NCBI GenBank assembly: GCA_030998015.1
Contig: JARWMV010000050.1
Span: 1 to 64,000 of the forward strand
Source of the DNA: Ceratorhiza oryzae-sativae
Lineage: Eukaryota; Basidiomycota; Agaricomycetes; Cantharellales; Ceratobasidiaceae
Length of the DNA stretch: 64,000 bases
Direction: 5' to 3'
This document shows positions 55,982 to 64,000 of the stretch, in pieces (position 1 is the stretch's first letter; each line of letters begins with the position of its first letter). The notes below the pieces were generated by a model, which saw only the letters and a program-made list of their open reading frames with translations, searched no databases and was not told the origin of the DNA. A program made the translations under genes and the position numbers.

Positions 55982-57217
55982 TTACATTTGTACAATGTGT
56001 AGAATATCTTGTACGACCGTTTCAGGGTGCTGAAGAATAAGGTCAAGGGCTAGTGCCTCAAAATTTAGAACGTCTATCCATCCCAACGCAAACATCCCTA
56101 AATGCGTTGACCGAATCGACTGGGTGTTCTGCGAGGTTAGATATTTGATTTGGAGCGCAAATACTGTGATTCCACGAGCCTGGTGCAGAGACAAAACAAA
56201 TTCGGCCAGCTAAAACATCACTGTGGGAAGCCTCGGGAATTAATTCAAGTCCTAATACCAAAAATGGCCGTTTAAGTCCCATCTTGATATGGGATAGTGC
56301 AAGTTTAATTTGGAAATAAAGCTCAATTGCGAACTAGCCAGTGGTTTTATTTCCCTTGTAGCTAGAAGTGGCTAAATGCTTAAAATTCCATGCGGGTTAC
56401 ATCCCGAGGGAGCCGTGACTACTATCAACCGATCCCACAGCACCTTCGATAACAACCCGATACAAGGCTCAAAACGGCCCAAAGTCGCACCAAATCCTAG
56501 TGAGGTACCAAGAACGCGCTGGTTTGAAGCAATTTGAAATTATAATGTATTGTTCTGACATCCCCTTGCGGACTTTTTTGGCCAAAAATGGACTTTTTCC
56601 ACATGCTATCCTTACATTGGTCTGAAACCTCACGTCGGACTTGTCTGAAAGTCCCTTGCGGGATTTTTTTAAACTCCGCGAAAGGGCATTAAATGAGGTC
56701 CCGATGCTATTCATAGTGACATGCTAGGGCGCCGGTTCTAGTTGAAGTGAACTCCCAAACCGCTGTAGTGGAGGCTCATTCGGCTTTGTTCGAACCGTGC
56801 TTCTGAACTAGCAGATTTATTATGTTCCGAGTATTACACCTAGTACCACTCTGAGGCCTGAGATGCCGAAAAAGGCCCGGAAGAAAAGGGTGCTATGTCC
56901 TTGAGTATCTGTTGATTCTGGCGAGTGGCCAACCACGAGGCGTTGTTAGAAGTGTAATAACGCCACCTTCTTCCGTTTACAGAGAGAATGCCGAGCGTCT
57001 ATCGAACATACCTGAATGGCTGTTATGTTGCTACAATAGATACTCCCTTCTTTATAGGTTATACCGGTTTGCAAAGTTGTTCGCCACAAGCGCCAAAAAA
57101 ATCCTGTGTACTGGAAGTCGGGAGGATAGAGTAAATCGAACGTATCTCCTCCAGTTCGAACTCATTACTAATTTTATAGCTCAAATTGATCCCAGTATCG
57201 ATTCGAGCTAATTGATA
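55982..57217. other. Intergenic region with a possible minus-strand gene fragment
   Basis: Two overlapping minus-strand frames (56282-56058 and 56194-55982) would join through a frame change to give an open, helix-rich stretch (QIKYLTSQNTQSIRSTHLGM). No intron in phase is evident, so I do not call a gene. Two short near-repeats (CCCTTGCGGxxTTTTTT at about 56563 and 56650) have no explanation. Confidence 0.3.
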
Positions 57218-58711
57218 CATCAGGAAAACGAGCCGCTTCTAATTAGCTCTAAACCGCGCATTGAGCTATTCGAGGGCCCCCAAATGAAACCTGCAATCGT
57301 TAGCGCTCTCGAGAGCTTATTAGAGTTCGACCGTCACGGGGTGGGTGCCTGGCCACAAAAGCATCCCGGGCAATGAATGCGCTGACCGCCTCGCAAACGA
57401 AGGGGGTTCGATTACACCCGAGCCCCTATTCAACCGTACAATTACCTGGGCCAAGTTCATGTCCAGAGAACGGGCCGTTCGTAACTGGGGCCGAACCTGG
57501 CAATCAAGCCACCGTTCCGCACATGTTATGATATCGATGCCGAAACCCCCAACCCTCCTGTTTCAGCCGTTCCATAAACCTTTTGATGGTACGCGACGCA
57601 TACACTCTCGCCTAATACAAATCATACTGGCCCATGCGTCCTGCGGCAGATACCGCGCCAAGTTTGAAGTCATGGCAGACTCCGGTTGCCCATATGGCGG
57701 TACACTGGGAGTGCAGTCGCTACGGCACGTCCTTCTGGAATGCCCCATATACAATTTGGCTCGCATGGACCTGGGAAGGGCCTCAAAATACCTCCAGCTC
57801 CATGAGCCTTTTAACACTGGTTCGGGCCTTACAGCCATAGCCAACTTCTCTCCGCCTCGTCCGCCTTCTCTATTTAATCTACTGTCTATACGCGCTTCAC
57901 GCGCTGTCCGTGCCCCCCTACTCGTAGTCTGACGTCCCGCTTGTTCCCACCTGTACCTCTCTATCCGTTCTAGGCACTGCCTTGCTATACGTGCTTTGAC
58001 TTTGCTCATGTAACGTGTTTCTATTTTTGCTTACAATAGAACGAAGGTAACCAAAAAGAAAAAAACAATCGACCGTCACAGGGTAGAATAGGAATCTGAT
58101 GTCAGTTAGTTGGAAATTGAGCATTATCCATATATGCGTGTCGAAGTCTCCTATTGGCTTGTGGTTTTGTGGCAGTGAACAAATTTATTTGCATTAATCG
58201 TCAGTATCTGGAACTACCGGGGTGTTTTGAATGGCTTTGGTGCCAGTAGATGCGCAAAGCAAAACTACCCACCCCCGTTCAAGTCGGGCGACTTACAGTC
58301 GTACACATTGCATGACACCGCGTTCGTTGGTGAAATTGCATGAATGGAATGGCTATATTGGGGTAAACAGATCAAATCGGTCCACTCTAGCAAACAAGTG
58401 CAGTAGGTGTGGCAAGTGGAGGCATACACAGCCATGATTAATCAACTGATAGGCGAGGCTGGGATATCACGCATGTGTGAGCTGTGTCTATAAAACGTTC
58501 CATTTATGACCACTCCTGGCGTTATCTGCCAGGTTAGGCCGATCTCACTCAATTTCCATCTAAATGACATTGGAGTCCGATTCTGCCGCGTGCCGGTCGA
58601 GCTCTTATAAGCTCTCGAGAACGCTAACGATTGCAGGTTTCATTTGGGGGCCCTCAAATAGCTCAATGCGCGGATTAGAGCTAATTAGAAGCGGCTCGTT
58701 TTCCTGATGCA
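57218..58711. mobile_element. Long-TIR element (MITE-like), interrupted by a LINE
   Basis: CATCAGGAAAACGAGCCGC at 57218 is repeated inverted at the right end (58711). The inverted repeats extend about 115 bp with few differences (57218-57335 against 58598-58711). Without the LINE and one target duplication it is about 750 bp and has no coding capacity, so it would be non-autonomous. A target duplication is not obvious. Confidence 0.75.
57343..58068 (+). pseudogene. 5'-truncated LINE: RNase H and C-terminal zinc region
   Basis: The frame (57345-57932) starts inside an RNase H domain (VPGHKSIPGNECADRLANEG) and ends with the Cys-Cys-His-Cys motif region of fungal non-LTR reverse transcriptases (VQSLRHVLLECPIYNLAR). 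A 3' untranslated part ends in an A-rich tail (CCAAAAAGAAAAAAAC). It is flanked by a 16-bp duplication TCGACCGTCACGGGGT (57327-57342) and TCGACCGTCACAGGGT (58069-58084). Reverse transcriptase and endonuclease are absent, as in typical 5'-truncated LINE insertions. Confidence 0.9.
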
Positions 58712-60077
58712 CGGAATAGACTGCATGGCGTGAGCTTGCCTCGATATAATCTTTTTACTCATTTTACGGTTTTTGGCCAGGAAATGACATTCGGGGGTAT
58801 TGAAGGAGAGGCAAAAAGAAACCTTCTCACATGGAATCGACCATGTGTGTCTTGATATGAGGAACCAGTGCCTGCTTGTTGAGTTCTGACAAGCCGTGAC
58901 ATGGGCAGCCCAGGTTCAATGTCTTAAACGCCCTAAAAGCGTGAAAGCTGAATGTTATTGTTTGATGTGGATAAGTGTAATGATCATTTTGAGCGATATT
59001 TCATGAGTAATGAGTTCGAACTGGAGGAGATAAATTTGATTTACTCCATCCTCCCAACTCCCAAAACACAGGATTTTTCGGCGCTCATGGCTAACAATTT
59101 TGTAAACTGGAATAATGTGGGCTCACCTTTCGATCTTACTCTGAACGTTCAGCCAATTCCCTCATCGCCGCTTGGATAAATGAGGCCACTGGTGGCGTAT
59201 CACTTCGACTCACGAGTGGATGAAACAAGTACGGTTTCATATATTTGCTCAAAATTGAAATATTCCCGAAGTTTTCCATGCCCCGAGTACATCTCTCGTA
59301 TGATAGCACACCATGTGGTAATATATAAACATTCCGTCGATCTATTCTTCGACTGTTTCAAATTCCCAAATATCAAGATTATTGCTGTTCTTGGAGAGCG
59401 CTCGCCAAACAGTCCCCGCCGCAATACTCTGCTACGACCCGCCGGGGAGGCCGTACGGTCACACAAGAGGTGATAGAGGGGGATGCGAAGGTATTTCGAC
59501 CTACAGAGTAGGATCGAACCCCTTTGGTATATATTCACGTCCTGTACATCAAAAATACATAGGAATCCAATACATTGGTTCGTAACTAACTAAATAGGAG
59601 ACAAATGAAGAAAGTAGTATATATGCGACACTAAATTAGGCCACAGAGCCCTCGCTTAATGACCACGAGTTAGGGGTAAGGCTGGGCCTCATGGCTCACG
59701 ACATACTCGGACCGTCTTGAGTCGTAGGGTTTTGGCCAAATGCAAAGCCTAATTGTTTTTAGCCGGGCCCGTAGCCGACCAGCCCCCTGACGAGCACAAG
59801 TTTCGATGAAACCTATTCTGCAAATGTCGGTGTCAACCACATTGTGCCTCGTGTGTCACGTGCCAAGCCATTCGGCGTAGTTGATTGACCGAGATTCAAG
59901 AAGGCGAACGCCTGATCAGGCCACTACAGCCGAGCGTCTATCCCGAAAATATCAATCGATGCCCACAACTTCCGGATACGGTCGAACCCACACCCTACTC
60001 CTACCCCCCCCCCGTCTAGCCCACCACTACGATAGCCGTCCCAAGTATCTTCCCTAGAAATCGTTACGGAGATTAAC
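58712..60077. other. Intergenic region, no supported gene
   Basis: Frames 58952-59179 and 59180-59473 are open back to back but lack domains; the second is opposed by a minus frame. A C9 tract at about 60005 lies 70 bp before the next ATG. No RNA gene was recognised. Confidence 0.4.
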
Positions 60078-62519
60078 ATGGAGCCGATGTCAAGTGAACC
60101 GCCAGCCTATTCTCCAGCAGGCCCGCTTTCTTTAGAAGACAGGAAAACAGCTACCTTTGCCCAGGTAGAGAGCCATATATTCAAAGCGGGCCCAATTCCG
60201 CCGGTCTTTGCCGTTGCCTTTGAAGCTTTTAGGGAATATATGGCTGTTGAAGAAGTTACCAAAATCGCTCGGTAAGAACCAGGGAGGCTAATTGTGTTCA
60301 TTTCCTCATGACTGACAAAGAGGGCATAACCAGAAATCAACTCGGGGTTCTTCGAGCGTTGAGTGTGATACTATTGGAATTTAGTGCCCAAAAGTTCCAT
60401 GGCGGCAGCGATGTATCAGAAACGCTTATCAACGTGACTCAGTAAGTGTGTCAAGCCCCCACTGATATAGATATAACAATTTGTCACCAGAACTTTACAA
60501 CACCTATCCTCCGACATCAAGTCCAATCGGCTGTGGGAATATGCAACTCATAACTTGAAACTCGCGAAATACCTTGAAACTAAAATAGCGTCTGCGTCAG
60601 AAAAACTAGAGGAGGAGCTGAGAGTGCTCCTAGAGGCAGGTGTTTTCCCGAGCCTTAAGCCGAAGGTGCTCACCGCCGAGAAGGGCTCAGATTTAGAAAC
60701 AACAGCGTACAAAAATGAGCTCCTCCAGGCGCAGCGTGTAGATCAAGAGAAGATGGAGCTATTTGAAGCGATTGTCAACCCCGAATCTCAGCGAGGGGAA
60801 AGTCTCAACGTGGTCGTTCAGCAGTCGATGGAAGAAAACCTCAAGGTATTTGTCACCGAGACGATTTGATCATACGAAAAGGCATCAACAGCTCGTGATA
60901 GATCATCGGAGACCCTACCGTCCAGCACAAACAAGTCGAAGCGAAACGAGCGCTTGCAATTCTCACAGAATTAACGGGGGCTTCTCTGCCTCCTTCAACG
61001 TTGCTTGGAAGAGATTTCGTGACTATCGGTTCACGTTCCATCCATTCGAGCGCGAACTTCGAGATCTTCCGTGGGCAATATTTTACGGGCGAGGAGATCG
61101 CGATCAAAGTTCTACGGCATCGGGTAGACGCGGAAACAGCAACTAAAACGCATCAGGTATTCTCCAACAGCTATTGGACAACCGGAAATTTCTGAATTAG
61201 ACCTAGCGATTCGCCCGCCAAGCATTGAATTGGTCTGTACTGAGGCATGATGCAATACTGCCATTCTACGGGGTTGGCGTAGCGGATTCAGGGGTGGTGC
61301 CTGGTGAAGCTCAGTTGTAAGCGCATCCAGTAGATATCGAGGCGCGTCTTGACATTCTTGGTCGGGAAAGGTATATGGTATCACCATACCTGCAGAATCA
61401 AGACGTGGTACGCATTATATTGAGATCAGTCGATTGCTTTGAAGCTGAAACAAAGTATAGCGGCGATATCTGCGAAAGTACCCTACGGCTCCGTTAAAAA
61501 CCAGGCTGCGAATGGTTTGTTCTTTCAACAAGGGGAAAAATCTGTCAGACGAACATCTGAATCTGTTTTAAGGTGCTGGACGTCGCTCGTGGTTTAAATC
61601 ATATGCATCAGGCGGCGGATCTACCTGAGCCCAGCAATGGGATGGTTCATAGCGCCTTGAACATCTTCAATATCCTAATAAAGGACAGCGGGCGCGCTGT
61701 GATTTCAGGATTCGGACACTCGAAGGTAGAGAGGGACACGTGGTCTGCATAAGATAGTTAAGCTTAACGCTGTTCTAGGTGATTCGAGACTTTTATGAGA
61801 GTTTCACAGGGGACAATTCGGAATACCGGTACATGGTATGTCATCCGGAACTTGCTTTTGATCTGCACGATATCTAATTCGACGAATAACTAACAGGGGC
61901 CAGAGATGATGCAGGACGAAGCGAGGGTCACTTATGGCACTGACACTTGGTCTTGGTAAGGGATGCTAGCCTTTAGCTTGATCGAAACCCTTATACATTC
62001 CTCATTCAGGGCGATGACTGCGCTCGAGGTGAGATCCTTGCGGAACGCCTCACTGAAATTTTCCTAATTATTGAACAGATATTAACGGACGTCCCACCGT
62101 TTGGGGAGAAAACAAAAGGGCCAAGACTGGTTACCCTTCTAGCTCAGATGAAGCGACCCCAGCGATCCGACCACCCGAAGCTCGAGGAGTACAGCGATGC
62201 GGACAAACTTTGGGACTTATTTACAGAATGCTGGGAGGAGAAACCCGCCGCCCGACCCTCCGCTGAGAACATCGTATCACGTATCAGGCCGATGCTACAG
62301 GAGTTGGGTAAGAAGTCCGAAACCGTAGAGCAGCCAAAGGACCTCGCGGGTCCGTATGGTAAAACAAACCAGGCCGGCAGGGCTACTTCACCTGTCAGAT
62401 CCGGGCAACCGCCAGTACAGCCTCCTGGTGAGACCCAGTTAGGGCGATCTACCCAACCGGTTGTACCCGGATCGCCGCCACCACCACCGCCATCGTCCGA
62501 CCCCCATGAACAACGATAG
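60078..62519 (+). CDS. Pseudokinase with helical N-terminus, paralog 2 (613 aa, 12 exons)
   Basis: Exons: 60078-60271, 60334-60441, 60491-60845, 60902-61156, 61207-61316, 61371-61407, 61461-61514, 61573-61725, 61779-61835, 61897-61955, 62010-62028, 62079-62519. Eight internal exons equal the paralog in length (108, 110, 37, 54, 153, 57, 59, 19). The N-terminus has PPAY. Residues about 65-219 are helical (NLKLAKYLETKIASASEKLE). The kinase-like domain has K288 (IAIKVL), Gln309 at the helix C Glu position, HSAL at 397-400 (catalytic Asp replaced by Ala399), N404 retained, GFG at 417-419 and GPE for APE. The last 80 residues are Pro-rich (PGSPPPPPPSS). The helical-bundle plus pseudokinase layout recalls MLKL-type proteins, but I cannot show homology from sequence alone. 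Confidence 0.83.
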
Positions 62520-63550
62520 TGGGGTTATGTGGTGGTGGTCGGTTTGGCGGATAAGGCGTTGGGAACCGCGCACTCCGCGACCGATACTAATTAACTGATG
62601 GATTTATCCCGCTCTGTATGAGTATTTAATCAATTGGCCATGAAATTGGAATTTCAGGGGTGAAAGATTCGTGAAACATGCGAGTAAGATTTTGCGTACA
62701 TGCCTGGCGAGATGCAATCGATCGATCTGCTTTTTAGGCGGAAATTGAGAACGGCGAATGCTCTCTGAAGCGAGTCGCCATGACACACGTATATGAGATA
62801 CCGGAATAATAGTGTTTGTATTTATATCGATCCGCATAGTAGGGAGAAACAACGGATTCTGCAACATTGGTCGTTTGTGCTTATTATCTCAGCCTGGCTT
62901 TTACCTCGTTATCAGCCTCTCTTGCGGCGTGTACTTATCCGCCACTATTCGGCAGATTTCCACAAGTTACTTGGCTTGCCGTACTCAGCCAAACCCCCAA
63001 AATCTAGCAAGTATATACTAGCTCCACAGGTCTAAGTATGCTTCCAAGCGCTCCCTCGATCCGAAGTAGCACGGGCTTCGGGTGCGACCAGGACCTGGCT
63101 AGCGCTCACAAGCATACTTACACAGCGTGACTCTCAGTTCATTGCTGAGATAATTCAACAGTTTTTATCGGGCCAACCTTTACAGGCTACGTGCCTCGGC
63201 GTTCGCACCCCAGGTTTGGGCCGAACGCGACGCTTTGATGGGCGGAAGTGGTCTTGAGTGGGTCAGGCAATTCAGCTCATGTATCAATTGGTAGGGGAGT
63301 AAAAATTTTGCGTGGGGTATTGAACTTCGTGTTCGATGGTGGGCTGGCTCGTGAAGGAAGGATGTAGCGGCGTGGCTTGCGGAGAGAGAGCAAGCGGCTG
63401 TATGCGGCTCGTTTCCATTCCGACCCTTGCTGACACACCTGATCACGCGCTCCGCCCTGAGAGCACCGCCACAGTTTGGATCGCACCAGTCCCAGCACCC
63501 AAACCATTGCTGGCGTTGATCCCGGGTGTTGCGGCAGCGGTGGGACGACC
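62520..63550. other. Intergenic region containing one structured inverted repeat
   Basis: No gene seen. It holds the hairpin at 63032-63121 listed separately. The last 250 bp are the GC-rich upstream region of the right-edge gene. Confidence 0.45.
63032..63121. other. 90-nt inverted repeat able to form a three-way junction
   Basis: The outer arms TAAGTATGCTT..AAGCGCT and AGCGCT..AAGCATACTTA pair over about 20 positions with few mismatches. Between them lie two small hairpins, CCGAAG/CTTCGG (63061-63081) and CCAG/CTGG (63088-63098). It could be an RNA gene, a transposon scar or a cruciform. It is not a tRNA: no acceptor/A-box/B-box pattern. Confidence 0.5.
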
Positions 63551-64000
63551 ATGATCATCAAAGACCAGTCCTCTGCGGGCTGGCAGTACTACGAGGCCAG
63601 CACCGACGATGGCGCCAGCTCTTCGCGCATGTCCCACCTCCACCCAGAGCCCGACCCACATCGCCCGCCATCCCCTCCCGCACCCCAGACGACATCTCCC
63701 CCACCGCCACCCCGAAAGCGGCTCGGAATTACGGCGCTCGCGTCCACTGTGTTTGTCGTTGTCATGTCGGCAGGGATGGCCACGTTTTTCCTGCTGTTCG
63801 TTATCCTGTCCCAGGCGGAGAACGTGTCTGACCGTTCGGCATTTATCCTGCGCGAGCGAGTCGGTTGGGAGGACGGACAGATCCAGTCCTCGACGCTCTC
63901 GGCGCTGACCGTGTCTACGGCGATCGTAAGTCTCGTTGTCACGGCGTGCTCACCGGGCCTGACGTCACGCCGTAACGGCAGTCGCATTTTCTCAGCATCA
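63551..64000 (+). CDS. Membrane protein, N-terminal part (runs off the window)
   Basis: The ATG at 63551 opens a frame that continues to the window end. Residues about 1-60 are hydrophilic and Pro-rich (PPSPPAPQTTSPPPPPRKR), followed by a transmembrane helix (ITALASTVFVVVMSAGMATF) at about 65-90. Near residues 115-135 a second hydrophobic stretch starts (LSALTVSTAIVSLVVTACS). A GTAAGT at 63926 could be a donor, but the frame stays open and hydrophobic past it, so no intron is called. Family unknown. Confidence 0.6.
   Translation, partial: MIIKDQSSAGWQYYEASTDDGASSSRMSHLHPEPDPHRPPSPPAPQTTSPPPPPRKRLGITALASTVFVVVMSAGMATFFLLFVILSQAENVSDRSAFILRERVGWEDGQIQSSTLSALTVSTAIVSLVVTACSPGLTSRRNGSRIFSAS

Noticed and set aside
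59440..59530. tRNA-like GGATCGAACCC stretch
   Set aside because: No matching stems, A-box or acceptor arm on either strand.
1..64000. CRISPR arrays or bacterial-type operons
   Set aside because: The genes have spliceosomal introns and no direct-repeat/spacer pattern exists; the only tandem array is the 101-bp LTR repeat.

Overview
The window is nuclear DNA of a filamentous basidiomycete. GT-AG introns are about 38-65 nt, ATP-citrate lyase is one fused polypeptide, and a Plavaka/CACTA-like transposase sits beside gypsy, copia, pogo and LINE remnants. It looks most like an Agaricomycete of the Rhizoctonia/Ceratobasidium type; that placement is inference from gene style only.

Layout. (1) 1-4054: a solo LTR (TSD GGCTA) carrying a 101-bp tandem array, followed 36 bp later by three unrecognised spliced + strand genes. 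(2) 4055-36100: a repeat nest. A 1.3-kb LTR ('LTR A') is split by a nearly intact chromodomain gypsy element (4623-11561, TSD AATGC). Then come a decayed copia element, an inverted LTR A copy, a decayed Plavaka/CACTA transposon, a third LTR A copy, a gypsy 3' end with a solo LTR inside it, several solo LTRs, and a full-length 8.6-kb gypsy element on the minus strand (26671-35249, TSD ACACT). (3) 36100-43198: GC-rich host DNA with the 10-exon ATP-citrate lyase gene and the tail of a host gene. (4) 43199-50418: a minus-strand copia element (TSD GACCG) inserted in that host gene and itself carrying a pogo-type DNA transposon (TA TSD). (5) 50419-64000: the head of the disrupted gene, two paralogous pseudokinase genes (53650-55981 and 60078-62519), a long-TIR element interrupted by a truncated LINE, and the start of a membrane-protein gene at the right edge.

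Themes. The repeats decay by C-to-T/G-to-A change at CpG: in-frame stops are nearly all TGA where arginine (CGA) is expected, and LTR pairs differ almost only by transitions, often CA facing TG. The intact gypsy element shows a self-priming arrangement. The best candidates for undescribed biology are the paired pseudokinases with matching exon structure and a helical N-terminus, the three-gene island with near-duplicate introns, and a GGCGCTTA/CACGTG promoter module shared by an LTR and a distant host promoter. ATP-citrate lyase, otherwise well conserved, carries three single-base deletions that are either assembly errors or real damage.
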